Shown piece after piece: positions 10,558 to 22,494 of a stretch of 64,000 nt of DNA. The translations under genes and the position numbers were made by a program. The notes below the pieces were generated by a model, which saw only the letters and a program-made list of their open reading frames with translations, did no database searches and was not told where the DNA came from. This DNA is from Prorocentrum cordatum (Eukaryota > Sar > Dinophyceae > Prorocentrales > Prorocentraceae). Numbering within the stretch: position 1 is the stretch's first letter; every line of letters starts with the position of its first letter. The stretch spans positions 204,679 through 268,678 of the forward strand of contig CAUYUJ010020593.1 in NCBI GenBank assembly GCA_963575745.1, read 5' to 3'.

Positions 10558-11454
10558 TTTATCCGCTCGCGCTGGGAGTCGCGTTTCACCCCCGTCCGCC
10601 AGGTTTTGGCCGATAAGTGCGGTTTTTTCTTCAACGCAAGAATCGATCAGCCGCTTCGCGACTGGAGCCGATTCGTTTCATCGAAATATTTGTTTCCCCA
10701 TATCAGTCGTTTCGCGACCCTGCTCTCACGTCTTGCCCGTAAAGTGGTTTATGGGCAGGTCCATATAGAATTTCGGGAACGCAATCGTATTATGCTAATG
10801 TTGCTGTTGCTCTTATCTCTCGCGCCTGTCATACACATTGTGTCTCGAGGGGCCCCCTTTTAGCTGCCACGCAGACTAATACATCACATTGCCCGCGAGA
10901 CGGTCTTTGATATTATACGCGAGCTATCAACGCCTGCGTGTGTGCTGCGCCGCGTAGGTCCGCGTAGGCCTCCAGTCCGCTCAGCTTCCAAGGAGCACCC
11001 ATGAACACACGAAAAGTGGCGACAGTTGCGCAGTCCGCAACCACCCAGGGTTCCAACACACAGGAGGGTTGAGAATCAAACAGGAGACGGACGGCAGGAG
11101 GAGGGAGGCGGGGAGAAGGGAGGCGGTGAGGTGAAGGGAGGATGATGTCGCGCCAACGGTTTCTTCAAAGCGGGAACCCAACACAGGAGGGTTGGGACAC
11201 ATCGTCCTCCCTGCTGTTGGGCATCATGCTCACGTTGTTCCGTACCCACTTCGGGCATGATGTAGGGCTCGATTTTCACGCTGGCGTCGCCGATGCACTG
11301 TCGACGTCGCCGATGCATCGGCGATGCGGCGCGATCCTCCGACCCTCTCTATTCGGACCCTTTGAGAGGCCGCTATCAGAGGCCCTTCCCCCCCCCGATG
11401 GGATGGGTCCTAGGGTTCAGAGGCCCCCCTGCCCCCGTGATGACATCGTGGGGG
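10558..11454. other. Downstream of the copia-like element, no gene seen
   Basis: An open stretch at 10,606-10,863 ends in a hydrophobic segment (MLMLLLLLSLAPVIHI) but is not recognisable and follows the pol relic without an LTR. About 10,985-11,062 is a solitary fragment of the 115-bp satellite found at 15.5 and 21.3 kb (it contains AAAGTGGCGACAGTTGCGCA). The phrase ACACAGGAGGGTTG occurs twice (about 11,058 and 11,182). A 16-bp perfect palindrome, CGCCGATGCATCGGCG, lies near 11,307. Confidence 0.5.
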
Positions 11455-11528
11455 CGGGGACGACGACGGCGGCGACGACGACGACGACGACAACGACGAT
11501 GACGATGCCGACGACGACGACGACCACC

Positions 11529-11566
<38 letters not shown>

Positions 11567-11705
11567 GTCGACAACGACGATGACGACAATGACGATGACG
11601 ATGGTGAGGACGATGCCGATGCCGATGCCGATGCCGATGCCGATGGCGATTGCAACGACGATGACGACGACGACGACGACGACGACGCGGCCACGACCAC
11701 AAGGA
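11455..11705. repeat. Trinucleotide/hexanucleotide array, (GAC/ACC)n and (GATGCC)n
   Basis: About 250 bp of GACGAC, ACCACG and GATGCC repeats. Because the period is a multiple of three, all frames are open over it, giving artificial Thr-rich, Ser-rich and Arg-rich translations. These are not evidence of a gene. Confidence 0.95.
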
Positions 11706-12124
11706 GGGGTCTCGTTACGCGGGTGGTAGGGCGGCCGAAGGCATCAGCATGACAGGGGGGGGCCCAGAACCTTGGATCAGACATGTTTGATATATCGGTG
11801 TTCCGGCCCCCGGGCAGTCCCTCAGTTCACCAGCAAAGTTCGGTGGCGGCCAGGAGGGGGGTGATGACCTGGGATGTATGGATTCCGTGGCCAGGGTCAT
11901 GACATTTCACCGGATTTCATGGACCATTTCTCTTCGGCCATGATCTGCGAACCTTGAGACCCGACGTGGCAAAAACATTGGAACATCGCGAAAATCACGA
12001 CTGGAGCTCGACCTTATCTTCCGCCACTTTTTCGAGCCAGATCGATTTGGCGAAAACGCCTGGCTCGAAAAAATGAACTTGACGCGACCCCCATCAGGGT
12101 AACGCTTCCCAAGCGGCGTTGCTT
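11706..12124. other. Intergenic; contains one copy of a dispersed ~110-bp repeat
   Basis: No coding signal. The part 11,955-12,049 (ACATCGCGAAAATCACGACT followed by ...TTTTTCGAGCCAGATCG) matches, imperfectly, two copies at 54,667-54,779 (inverted) and 54,951-55,052 (direct). Confidence 0.5.
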
Positions 12125-12560
12125 AGAATTTCTTGGAATTGTACGCTTTGCATTGTATTGCATTGCTTCGCATTGCTTATTGTTGCTTGGCGTTGCTTGG
12201 CAATGCTTGGCATTGCTTGCCATTGCTTGCCATTGCTTTGCATTGCTCGGCGTTGCTTGGCATTGCTTTGCATTGCTTGGAATTGCTAGGCGCTGCTTGG
12301 CGTTGGCTGTCATTACTTAGCGTTGCTTTGCATTGCTTGGCGTTGCTTGGCATTGCTTGGCGTTGCTTGGCGTTGCTTGGCATTGCTTGGCATTGCTTGG
12401 CGTTGCTTGGCATTGCTTGGCATTGCTTGGCGTCGCTTGGTTTTGCTTGGCATTGCTTTGCACTGCTTGGCGTTGCTTGGCTCTGCTTGGAGTTGCTTGG
12501 CATTGGCTTTGCTTGGCATTGCTTGGCGGTGCCTGGCGTTGCTTGACGCTTCCTGGCGTT
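12125..12560. repeat. Decamer satellite (GCATTGCTTG)n
   Basis: More than 40 nearly perfect 10-bp units, GCATTGCTTG or GCGTTGCTTG. The 10-bp period steps through all three frames, so long translations such as repeated LLGIAWHCL (+) and SNAKQCQATP (-) appear in every frame. They are periodicity artefacts. Confidence 0.95.
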
Positions 12561-12775
12561 AGGGCGGGGAACCCGAGGAACCCAGGGAACCCGAGGAACC
12601 TCCGAGGAACGGTCAACGGAAGACTACAAGGCATCGGGGGCGGAAAACCCGAGGTACCCGGGGAACCGGAGGAACCTCCAGGGAACGGGCACAGCGAGAA
12701 TACGAGGCACTGGGGGCGGGGAACCCGAGGAACCCGGGGAACCCGAGGAACCTCTGGGGAACAGGCAACGTAAGC
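12561..12775. repeat. GGGAACCCGAGGAACC-type repeat
   Basis: Blocks of GGGGAACCCGAGGAACC separated by about 60 bp of less repetitive sequence, giving three higher-order copies at about 12,567, 12,650 and 12,717. The array directly abuts the decamer satellite. Confidence 0.8.
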
Positions 12776-13544
12776 CCCCGAGGCACCAACATTGAATCAA
12801 GTACGATCCCCTTAGGCAAGCCTCATGGGGGAATTGAGGCGGCAGGATCTCAGGGACACCCCCTCTGTGACGCCACCCCTCCCTTGGGCGCCCGTTCGCA
12901 CGGGCAAGATATGCTTCCGCCACCCCTCCCCTGGCCCGAGAGCGGAACTCCCAGGGCTCGCGGTGGAGCCCCCGAGACGCCCTGCATCAGTTGGGGAATC
13001 CAGGCGTAAGCACAAGTGCGCGTTAATTTCGAAAACAAAACATGTGAAAATATGGGACATGGAAGAGGATGACGAGGAGGAGGAGGAGGAGCAGGAGGAG
13101 GAGTCGGAAAATCATCCAGGACATTTTGTGAAGTCGATCGAAGAAGTGGTGTCCTCATTGGCACAACACCTTAGGTCCTAGTGGCGCAGTTCGCATGCGT
13201 GCTGGCCACCCATTTCGGCACACCCCTCGCATGTTTCGTGGTCCTATACGGAGATCCACCGAAGGCGCCAGTGGCGCAGCCCGCATGAATCCCGAGGGCT
13301 GAGGAGCGGCCCGCCCGAACCTCGCCTTCTGTCGATTGCTCCATTGTTTGACCTCGCGCCGCGGACGACCCGCGCGCGTCGCTGGAATCCTCTCGGGGAG
13401 ACCAACGCGCGTCGCAGGAACTCCGTGCTGCGCTCTGCCCGGCGCCTCGGTCGCCCGTCGTCGCTCTGCCTAGCGACCGGAGCCTTGCCTGGCACACCTT
13501 TCGCATGCTTCTGGTAGATCCCCCGCAGGATGGATCCCAAAGAG
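12776..13544. other. No recognisable gene; contains a GAG tract
   Basis: An open stretch of 118 codons (12,825-13,181, + strand) ends in a Glu-rich segment made by the GAG tract at about 13,069-13,107, then NHPGHFVKSIEEVVSSLAQHL. The rest of the frame is Pro/Arg-rich, without similarity that I recognise. An exon cannot be excluded. The remainder of the interval shows nothing. Confidence 0.35.
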
Positions 13545-14050
13545 AGATCAACCGGGGTTTATTGACCAGGGTTCATAATGTCTCCCCCGGAACATTATGG
13601 ACGTGGGTTTCAATGTCCTGGGAATATTGACTGGTGTTCATAATGTTTCCCCCGGAACATTCCAAACCTTTCTTTATAATGTTTTGGGGATGCCGACCCC
13701 CGAAACATATTAACCTGGGTTCATAATGTTCCGGGAATATTGACAGGGGTTTACTATGTCCCGGGAATAATGAGCCCTGTTTTTTTTGTAATCTTGAATG
13801 ATAATAATTATATTTTCCCCCCGATTCCCAGGTTCCCCACCAGGTTTCCCATGTCGGAATACTGACCCGGGCTTATTATATCCAGGATGTGATAAACCCG
13901 GGTTCATCACGCTCCCGGAATATTGACCCCGTGTTACTTATTTTGGAATGATAATAATTGAGTTTGGGGGGCGCCGTTCGAGAGTACGTTCCGGACTGAA
14001 ATAAACCTTGGCCCATAATGTTGGAGATTTTAATTTAGGTTGATGATTCC
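13545..14050. repeat. ~30-bp AT-richer tandem repeat (TTCATAATGT...GGGAATATTGAC)
   Basis: Degenerate units contain GGGTTCATAATGT and CCCGGGAATATTGACC in alternation, at about 13,560, 13,610, 13,640, 13,715, 13,750, 13,855, 13,885 and 13,920. Base composition is much lower in GC than the surrounding sequence. Confidence 0.8.
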
Positions 14051-15534
14051 AAAAAGATAATGATTCGGCCGGGGGGGGCTCAACCCAATCCGTTCACAGC
14101 ACAATATTCCATAGGGTATCATCTGAAGATACTGAACTCAGGCTTTCATTCCTACATTACTAATTCAAAACGATCGACGAGGATGTCGGAGGTGGCCTCA
14201 TCCCCCGAAGGCGATGCCCGCAACGACGGTATACAGAATTGCACACGGTTGGGTCCTTCGCCGATATTTGCTTTCGACATGGGTGGTGGGGGGGGGGTGT
14301 TGCCACGGTCCCGGATTTTTCGTTGGTCGGGCTGGGGAGGGTGTGTATCGATAAAGACAATAGTAAACGTCTCCTCGAGGGGGAAACATGGGGATGGAAG
14401 AGGAAACTCTCTGGACCACATATGCCCAGAGAGCTGGTGGGATTGCTTCATCTGGCATCATCATTATACGATCACGCGCCTCACCTTTTCCAATCTCCGC
14501 TCTGCCCCTCCCCAACTTTTGTATTTCCAAGCAGCTTCGTCTGAGAAGCAGGCCTTTCCTTGTTAGCTGCTCGTGTGGCATATCCTCACCGCGGTGCAGG
14601 AGGGACGTTGTGCTTCAGTCGACCCCACTCTTGCCCGCGCTCTAGGGTTGCGAGTTTTCTTGCTGCGCTAGGCTCTTGGATCTTCCTGGACCGCTACATC
14701 TTCGAGTGGCCAGAGTGGGAATTGCAATTCGTCGCCACTCCGTGCATGCCGAATTGGTCCATCACTATGCAAAGTGAGACGCGCTTGGTAAGCTGAGGTC
14801 CAGTCTTGCCTGTGCGCTGTGACGGCTCGAAGGCGACTGCTTCGCCGTTAGACGCCTCTTCCGCGCTCCATCAGCGTTTGGTTCATGCCACGCAAGTTGG
14901 AGAGTTTTCCTCGACAGCCTATGCTTAGAGTGGCCATAGTGGAAGTCGCAGTCCATCGGCACTTCGTACATGGCTCGCGAGAATAAGGTAGCACGCAAGT
15001 CGCTCCAATCAGCGAGTATTCTGATGCACGGCCGAGCGCATGGGCCGCTTTTAGGATCGTCCAGTGGCAGTTTTCGAGCGTTATTGCGGCCATCTTGGGA
15101 TCTTTTGGGGCCCCCTTGGCGCTTCCTGGGGCCATCTTTGTGTCCATGCGAATGTGTTGGGACGCTTTGAAACGTCTTGAGCCATCCCTGCACGTGTTGG
15201 GGCTGTGTTGGGTTGGTCGGGCGTCACCGTGGAGCCGTCTCTGGGCTTCGCGGGAAGCCGTGCCTCTGGGGCCATCTTCTGAGGGGCTTCTGTTTGGAGT
15301 TTCTTGGGACTCGGTATCGGCTGCATCCGAAAACCGCTTTGGCACCATTCGGGCCAATTGCCTAGGGACGTACCCAACCTTTTCTACGCATATTGCGACT
15401 ATAACCAGGACCGCGTAATTCCAAACGGACGCATAGACATATCTGTAGTCCGTTTGAGCACGTGGCCAAAGAACGCCTGACCTGCCCGAAGCCTTCCATT
15501 CACGCAATAACTCTTGCGATCCAGACCAGACGTT
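14051..15534. other. No gene seen; short duplications
   Basis: The segment about 14,262-14,345 (GATATTTGCTTTCGACATGG and a poly-G run) resembles 19,818-19,900. The segment 14,647-14,757 is weakly repeated at 14,895-14,980 (GAGTGGCCA-AGTGG, CTTCGT-CATGG). From about 15,050 to 15,330 the sequence takes on the TCTTGGGGCC character of the large array at 26.9-33.7 kb. Open frames here are not recognisable. Confidence 0.45.
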
Positions 15535-16204
15535 AGGCAGCATTCCGCCGGACTTCCCAGGAGCCCACGAAAACGGCAACAGTTGCGCTGTTCGCAGCCC
15601 GCAGGGCGGGCGAGGTTTAGTTTTGATGTGTGTAGGACACCACTCCGCTGGACCTCCCAGGAGCCCGCGGAAGCGGCGCTGCTTGCGCAGTTCGCAGCCC
15701 CGCAGGGAGGGCGAGGTTTGGCTGTGGTGTGCGTAAAACACACCTCCGCTGGACCTCCCATGAGCCCACGACAGCTGCGACTGTTACGCAGCTCGCAGCC
15801 CCCAAGGGCGCCTCGAGATCTCGTCTGGGTCTGCGTGGGGCACCACTCCGCTGGACCTCCCAGGAGCCCACGGAAACAGATACAGTTGCGAAGTTCGCAG
15901 CCACCCAGGGCGCCGCGAGGTCTAGTCTGGGTCTGCGTTGGGCACCGCTCCGCTGGACCTCCCAGGAGCCCATGCAATTAGCGGCAGTTCGTGCCCCCCA
16001 GGGCGCCGCGAGGTCTAGTTTGGGTTTGCGTGGGCCACTACTCCGTTGGACCTCCCAGGAGCCCGCGGAAGTGGCGACGGCTGCAAAGTTCGTAGCCCCC
16101 CAGGGCGCCGCGAGGGCTGGTCTGCGTCTGCGTGGGGCACCGCTCCGCTGGACCTCCTAGAAGCCCACGAAAGTGGCGACAGTTGCGCAGCTCGCAGCCC
16201 CCGG
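15535..16204. repeat. ~115-bp satellite, locus 1 of 2 (about 6 units)
   Basis: Units carry GTTGCGCAGTTCGCAGCCCC, then GCGCCGCGAGGTCTAGTCTG, then CTCCGCTGGACCTCCCAGGA, with starts near 15,580, 15,675, 15,780, 15,885, 15,985, 16,080 and 16,180. The same family forms a second array at 21,290-22,310 and a solitary fragment at 10,985-11,062. Confidence 0.9.
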
Positions 16205-16252
16205 GGAGGAGGAGGAGGAGGAGGAGGAGGAGGAGGAGGAGGAGGAGGAGGA
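16205..16252. repeat. (GGA)n tract
   Basis: Almost pure GGA triplets. The tract lies exactly at the end of the 115-bp array. Confidence 0.95.
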
Positions 16253-16590
16253 AAACCAGTGGAAATCCAAGAGCCATCAACGATGTTGGAATTCACCCTC
16301 CCTCCAAGCTCCCTTTCATAGGACCCTACAACGGTTCATTTCCATTGAGGGAGCTGCCGCGCTGGAAGACAACAGTTTGACGATCCTGAAACGTGCCAAA
16401 ACATTGTTCTCGGGATTTCAACGGCACGTATCAACCTGAATGCTGCGTCTTGACGATCCAGAATAGTGCCAGAACTCCACTTGGGACTTGAACACAACGA
16501 TTCAACATAACTGTTGCGCCAGCATAATCCTAAACCCGTACAAAACACAAGTGCTGGTGCGTTGATCACGGGAACTCGTAAAGGTCTTGC
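16253..16590. other. Short non-repetitive interval
   Basis: No coding signal. The first 90 bases (CATCAACGATGTTG, CACCCTCCCTCCAAGCTCCC) resemble 19,730-19,790, which also directly follows a GGA-rich tract. Confidence 0.4.
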
Positions 16591-16945
16591 AGACTTTTAA
16601 GACGAGTGTGCGCGGCGTTGAGGCGAGAGCCACAGTTTGAAAAGGAACCGCCCTCAATCCGTGAAGCTCTTGCACATGTTTTGACGGGCGCGCGGCGTTG
16701 AGGCGAGAGCCACATTTTGAAAACGGCCCGCCCTCAAGCCACGACGCCCTTGCATGTTTTAAGACGAGTGTGCGCGGCGCTAAGGCGAGTGCCACATTTT
16801 GAAAACGACCCGCTTTCAATCCGTGAAGGTTTTGCATTTTTTTCGACGAGTGTGCGCGGCGTTGAGGCGAGAGCCACATGTGGAAAATGACCCGCCTTCA
16901 ATCCGTGAAACTCTTGCGTTTTTTAAGACGAGTGTGCGCGGTAAT
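16591..16945. repeat. ~80-bp satellite, locus 1 of 2 (about 5 units)
   Basis: Units contain AGACGAGTGTGCGCGGCG, then GGCGAGAGCCACATTTTGAA, then CCCGCCCTCAATCCGTGAAG, then CTCTTGCA. The second array of this family is at 18,830-19,590. Confidence 0.92.
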
Positions 16946-18660
16946 ACACATCCGGTGTCGATTCGTTGATTTTTCCTGCTCTTGTGCCCCCCCTCCATTT
17001 TGAGGGGCCCAAACGGCCACAGGTTAGATATCCCCCCCTGGGAGCCCCAAGAGGCTTCAGGAAACCCCAAGTGGAGTTCAGGAGGCCTAGAGGTGGTCCA
17101 GCCTGGGGGCCTAGAACAGCACATGATACATATCCCCCCTGGGAGCCCCAGGAGGCCCCAGAGAGCTTCAGGAAGCCGCAAGACGCCCAGGACAGGCCCT
17201 AGGGGTCCCCAGGAGATTCCCAGGAGGCTCCCAGGAGGCCCCAGGAGGCCCCCTATCAGAACGTGTCAAATTAATACAAATCCGGTGTCGATTCGTTGAT
17301 TTGTCCTGCTCTTGTGGCCCCCCCCATTTTGGGGAGCCCAAACGGCCACATGTTAGCTATCCCCCCCTGGGAGCCCCAAGAGGCTTCAGGAAGCCCCAGG
17401 TGGGGTCCAGGAGGCCACAGGAGGCCCAGGAGGAAGCCCCAGGAGGTCCCCAGGAGGCCCCAGGAGGCACCAGGAGGTTCCCGCAACTCGGAGCTCTGAG
17501 ACGCCGCGCTCGAGGTGGTCCGGCCCGTTTCGCTGAGACTTCCTCGCAGCACGTTTCGCCCGAGACACCGGCCCGTCTCGCCTCAGACATCCTTGCAACT
17601 CTGAGCTCTGAGATGCCGTGCGCAAGTTGGTCCGGCCCGTTTCGCACAAGACATTCTCGCATTTCTGAGCTCCCAGATGCCGCGCAAGAGGTGGTCCAGC
17701 CTGGGGGCCTAGAACACCACATGATACATATCCCCCCTGGGACCCTGGGAGCCCCAGGAGGCCCCAGAGAGCTTCAGGAAGCCGCAAGACGCCCAGGAGG
17801 CCCAGGAGGAAGCCCCAGGAGGTCACCAGGAGGTCCCAGGAGGCCCCAGGAGGCCCCCGCAACTCGGAGCTCTGAGACGCCGCGCTCGAGGTGGTCTGGC
17901 CCGTTTCGCCTGAGACTTCCTCGCAGCACGTTTCGCCCGAGACATCGTCGCAACTCTGGTGTCCGAAATGCCGCGCGCGAGGTGGTCCAGCCCGTTACGC
18001 TGGAGACATCCTCGCAACTCTGGGCTCCGAGATGCCCTGCGCGAGGTGTCTCGCCTGAGACATCCTCGCAACTCTGAGCTCTGGGATGCCGTGCGCAAGG
18101 TGGTCCGGCCCGTTTCGCACAAGACATTCTCGCAATTCTGAGCTCTAGATGCTGGGTGGTCCAGCCTGGGGGCCCAGAAGACCACATGTTACACATCCCC
18201 CCTGGGACCCTGGGAGCCCCAGGAGGCCCCAGAGAGCTTCAGGAGGCCGCAGGACGCCCAGGACAGGCCCCAGGGGTCCGCAGGAGATTCCCAGGAGGCT
18301 CCCAGGAGGCCCCAGGAGGCCCCCTATCACGTGTCAAGTTTACAAGATACGGCCACAGGTTAGATAACCTCCCCTGAGGGCCCCAAGAGGCTTCAGGAAG
18401 CCCCAGGTGGGGTCCAGGAGGCCACAGGAGGCCCAGGAGGAAGCCCCAGGAGGTCACCAGGAGGTCCCAGGAGGCCCCAGGAGGCCCCCGCAACTCGGAG
18501 CTCTGAGACGCCGCGATCGAGGTGGTCCGGCCCGTTTCGCCTGAGACTTCCTCGCAGCACGTTTCGCCCGAGACATCGTCGCAATTCTGGGGTCCGAAAT
18601 GCCGCGCGCGAGGTGGTCCAGCCCGTTACGCTGGAGACATCCTCGCAACTCTGGGCTCCG
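16946..18660. repeat. Composite satellite: CCAGGAGG blocks plus 65-80-bp GACATCCTCGCAACTC units
   Basis: A block opening with GGTGTCGATTCGTTGATTT, then a run of CCCCAGGAGGCC repeats, occurs at about 16,957 and 17,284, with a shortened third copy at 18,345. Between and after these (about 17,505-17,700, 17,865-18,145, 18,490-18,660) are units with TTTCGCCTGAGACTTCCTCG, CTCGCAACTCTGAGCTC, GAGATGCC and GGTGGTCCGGCCC. The latter unit family returns at 56,640-58,260. Confidence 0.88.
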
Positions 18661-18672
18661 AGATGCCGTTCG

Positions 18673-18721
18673 GGATGAAGAGGAGAAGGAGGAGGAGGAG
18701 GAGGAGGAGGAGGAGGAGGCA
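18673..18721. repeat. (GGA)n tract
   Basis: GAGGAGAAGGAGGAGG-type tract at the exact edge of the preceding satellite. The flank returns to unique sequence for about 100 bp before the next satellite. Confidence 0.95.
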
Positions 18722-18829
18722 TGTTTTAACATGCCATGCCAGCCCGCACTGGACGGGCACGCAATCGACCTTGGAAACCGCAGTGGGTCTAAAAACCCTG
18801 TTTGGGGATACTGCACTCCGGCTATAATT

Positions 18830-19590
18830 TTAGACGAGTGTGCGCGGCGCTGGGGCGAGAGCCACATTTTGAAAACGACCCGCCCTCAATCCACGAAACC
18901 CTTGCACTTTTTAAGACGAGTGTGCGCGGCGCTAAGGCGAGTGCCACATGGTGAAAACGGCCCGCCCTCAATCCGTGAAGCTGTTGCAAATTGTTAAGAC
19001 GAGTGTGCGCGGCGCAGTGGCGAGAGCTACATTTTCAAAATGGCTCGCCCTCAATCCGTGAAGCTCTTGCAGGATTTCAAGACGAATGTGAGCTGCGCTA
19101 AGGCGAGAGCCACATTTTGAAAACGGCCCGCCTTCAATCCGTGAACCTCGTGCATTGTTTACGACGAGTGTGCGCAACGTTGAGGCGAGTGCCACATGGT
19201 GAAAACGATCCGCCCTCAATCCGTGAAGTTCTTGCACATTGTTTTAGACGAGTTTGCGCGGCGCTAAGGCGAGAGCTACATTTTGAAAACGACCCGCCCT
19301 CAATCCGCGAAGCTCTTGCAAACTGTTAAGACGAGTGTGAGCGGCGCTAAGGCGAGTGCCACATGTTGAAAACGATCCGCCCTCAATCCGTGAAGCTCTT
19401 GCAAATTGTTTTAGACGAGTGCGCGCGGCGCTAAGGCGAGAACCACATTTTGAAAACGGCCCGCCCTCAATCCGTGAAGCCCTTACAATTTTTGAAAACG
19501 AATGTGCGCGGCGCAAAGGCGAGAGCTACATTTTGAAAGTGACCCGCCCTCCATCCGTGAAGCTGCTGTCACTGTTTAAGCTTCAGGGTC
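18830..19590. repeat. ~80-bp satellite, locus 2 of 2 (about 9 units)
   Basis: Same unit as 16,591-16,945 (TTAGACGAGTGTGCGCGGCG, GCGAGAGCCACATTTTGAA, GCCCTCAATCCGTGAAGCTC). Units start near 18,830, 18,912, 18,996, 19,078, 19,160, 19,245, 19,327, 19,411 and 19,494. Confidence 0.93.
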
Positions 19591-21289
19591 ATAAATGGTG
19601 AGGCAGTCTCATGCGAAACGCCCGGCCCGCCCTAAAAACTGGCCTCGGGGTGCGACAGGGAGGAGTTATCTATATGGAGAAGGAATGGAGGAGGAGGAGG
19701 AACAGGAGGAGGACTAGTTTAAACACAGGACGCATCAATGCTGTTGCAATACGCCCTCCTTCCAATTGCCTCTTCGTAGGTATCTACATGAATTTGTCGG
19801 ACGTTTGGTGCAAAGTGATATTTGTTTTTTACATGGGCGGCGGGGGGCTATTGTCATGGTTCCGTATTTGTCACTGTCCGGATTGGGGAGGGATTGGGGA
19901 GGGATGACGTTTCCCCAAAGGAAATGTTTCACGCTTCGCGTATCCCTACCAGTAGGTTTGCGACGTTCCTCGGCAGTTCAGCCCACCTTCTGCGCACACA
20001 CCGTTGGGACGGCCCTGGGCCTGGCGCCCCGTTGGCGACTCGCCCATCGTCCTCCTCGCTTGAAAGCCCACCCGCCTGATGGACATGCAGTTATCGGCGC
20101 ACCCGCCTCTGCACCTTGAGTGGGCTCTGCCTCGCGGCACACACACACACACACACACACACAAATTTCCTGGCATTTTGCTAGGCTGCAAGTGCTTGAG
20201 TTTCCCTGGACGCCCTCAGCTCGCCAGCTCTTCAGCGCAGCCCCACAGCTGCTTTATGACTGGGCCGGCCGGCCTGTGGCGCGTTTAGTAGCTAAGTAGG
20301 CCGCTGCCCTGTCCCGGAGTGCTTCTGACTCCGCTTGCGCTTTCGCTGGCGGACGCGACCGAAAAAGTATCCCAACCAGCCCATTCAGAAGCCCTGCCCA
20401 CGAGAGCTGACGGGAAAAGGCACGAATGGGCACATCTAGGGAAACAACGCGAGCAACCAGGATGAGCCGAGAGATCTTTGGGAGCAAGGGAGTGGCCTTG
20501 GAAGGCCTCTTTTGGCCATACCTGGGGGCCGCGTGGGGGCAAGAAGAGGAGGAGGAAGAGGGGGAGGAGGTCGATCAAAAGATGGGGGGTCCTCGATTTC
20601 GGCCCCTTCCCATGCGCCCTCAAAATCGCCTCTTGAAGCTCTCCTGGAGCTCTTTGGGAGGGTATTGGAGCTCTCTTGGGGCTCGTTTAGGGGTCTTGGG
20701 GCCCTCTTGGCGCTCTCGTGGGGCCCTCTTGGGAGCCCTGGAAGGCCTCTTGGGGCCATCTTGAAGGCCATCGATCAAAGGAGGAGATGGGATAACGTTC
20801 AGCCCCCCCCCTCCCCCGAAGAGGCCAAGAGGTGAAACCATTGATTTTGGCTTCCTCGCCGATGCCGTGTTGGACGCCCTGACACCTCGCGACACCCCTC
20901 AAAACCGTCCAGGGGAGGGATGGGGGGAGGGGTAAGCCCTTCCCCGTAGGGGAGAGGGGTTCATTGGAAGAGGGGAGAGGAACCTCGTTAGATTTAGGTA
21001 GGGCCTGTCCTTGTAGAGGGGGGATATTCAAAAATGGCCAAGCAATGATATGGGTACCATATTTTGAGCATGGGTTGGCCATTTGGGTGAATTATTTGAC
21101 TCCAGTTAATTGTTCGTTCAGACTCCCCCTGTAAGGAGGACAGGCCCGACTTGACGTTATACCACTTGCGCCCAGAGGGCTGGTGGGATTACCTTGGCGA
21201 CGCACCCAACCCTTGCGCAATGCAGGGCAGGAGTAGCTTGGGAGACGTGATACGGATGTGGTGACGTCACCAGGGCGCATATACTTCTG
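19591..21289. other. No gene seen; GA tract, (CA)n and short TCTTGGGGCC array
   Basis: A GGA-rich tract lies at 19,676-19,717. (AC)13 runs from 20,138 to 20,163. A GAGGAGG tract lies at 20,545-20,572. From 20,640 to 20,780 the sequence has the TCTTGGGGCC repeat seen at 26.9-33.7 kb. Open stretches are short and unrecognised. Confidence 0.5.
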
Positions 21290-22310
21290 CGAGCGGCATT
21301 CGCGAGGCTCGCATCCCCCCAGGGATTGCAAGGTCCACCTCAGATCTGCGCGGTGCCTCACTCCGTTGGACCCGCCACCAGCCTTTGAAAGTAGCGGTTT
21401 CGCAGATCGCAGCTCCCCAAGACGGCGAGGTCCCGCTCAGATCTGCGCGGTGCCTCATTCCGCTGCTCCCGCCAGCAGCCCTTGAAAGTGGAGAAGTTTT
21501 CGCAGATCGTACCCCCCCCCCGGGACGGCGAGGTCTCGGTCAGATCTGCGCGGTGCCTCACCCCGCTGGGCCCCCCAGCAGCCCTCGAAAGCGGCGACAG
21601 TTTCGCAGATCGCTACGCTGCCCCCCCCCAAGCAGCCCTCGAACGTGGCGACGGTTTCGCAAATTGCAGCCCCCCAGGGATGGCGAGCTCTAATTTGGAT
21701 CTGCGGCGACTACCCACCATAGCTGGCCCCCGAATCAGCACCCGAAAGTGGCGACGGTTTCGCAAATCGCGCCCCCCCCCCCCCCACAGGGGTGGCGAGG
21801 TCTACTTTGGATCTGCGGCGGCTGCCCACGGCGCTGGCCCCCCAAGCAACCCTCGAATGTGGCGACGGTTTCGCAAATCGCAGCCCCCCCAGGGATGGCG
21901 AGGTCTACTTTGGATCTGCGGCGGCTACACACTATGCTGCCCCCAAAGCCGCCATCGAAAGTGGCGACATGTTTTGCAAATTGCAGCCCCCCATGGATGG
22001 CGAGGTCTGATTTGGACCTGCGGCGGCTACCACCCACTATTCTGCCCCCCCAAGCAGCCCTCGAAAGCGGCGACAGCTTCGCAAACCGCAGCCCCCTAAG
22101 AATGGTGAGGTCTAGTCTGCATCTGCGCAGCACGTCACTCCGCTGGAATCCCCGGCAGCCCTCGAAAGTGGCGGCAGTTTTGCAGATCGCAGCCCCGCAG
22201 GGATGGCGAGGTCTAGTTTGGGTCTGCGTAGCGCGTCACTCCAAAGGACACCCCCAGCAGCTCTCGGAAGTGGCGACCGTCGGCAACCCATTAGTCTGGC
22301 CCCCGAGCAG
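21290..22310. repeat. ~105-115-bp satellite, locus 2 of 2 (about 10 units)
   Basis: Units contain CCCTCGAAAGTGGCGACGGT, TTCGCAGATCGCAGCCCCCC and GGATGGCGAGGTCTACTTTG, followed by a variable segment. They share the core of the 15,535-16,204 array (AAAGTGGCGACAGTT, CGCAGCCCC-AGGG, GCGAGGTCTAGT-TGGGTCTG) but differ in the inter-core spacer. Confidence 0.9.
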
Positions 22311-22494
22311 TCCTCGCAAGCGGCGACATTTACTCGCGTATGCTATTGCTATTAGCTTGTATTTTTGCGCATGCGACACGCACGGGAAACATGCGCCGCA
22401 ACGGAAAAAGTACATTAAACATTGAACTGGGGAAATATCCGCTGACCAGCGCAAAGTATAAGCCAGCCGAGCCTCTGGGAATAGCATACCATCG

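Noticed and set aside
11142-11784. Thr-rich 195-codon frame and Ser-rich and Arg/His-rich frames on the opposite strand
   Set aside because: They are produced by a trinucleotide/hexanucleotide array; only flanking parts are unique and those are not recognisable.
12133-12634. Long repeats of SNAKQCQATP and LLGIAWHCL in several frames, looking like repeat proteins
   Set aside because: A 10-bp DNA repeat without stop triplets keeps all frames open; both strands and all frames are equally open, so there is no coding-strand preference.
15535-22310. Regularly spaced repeats considered as a CRISPR array
   Set aside because: Units are contiguous and 80-115 bp long without unique spacers, no cas genes are present, and the context is eukaryotic.
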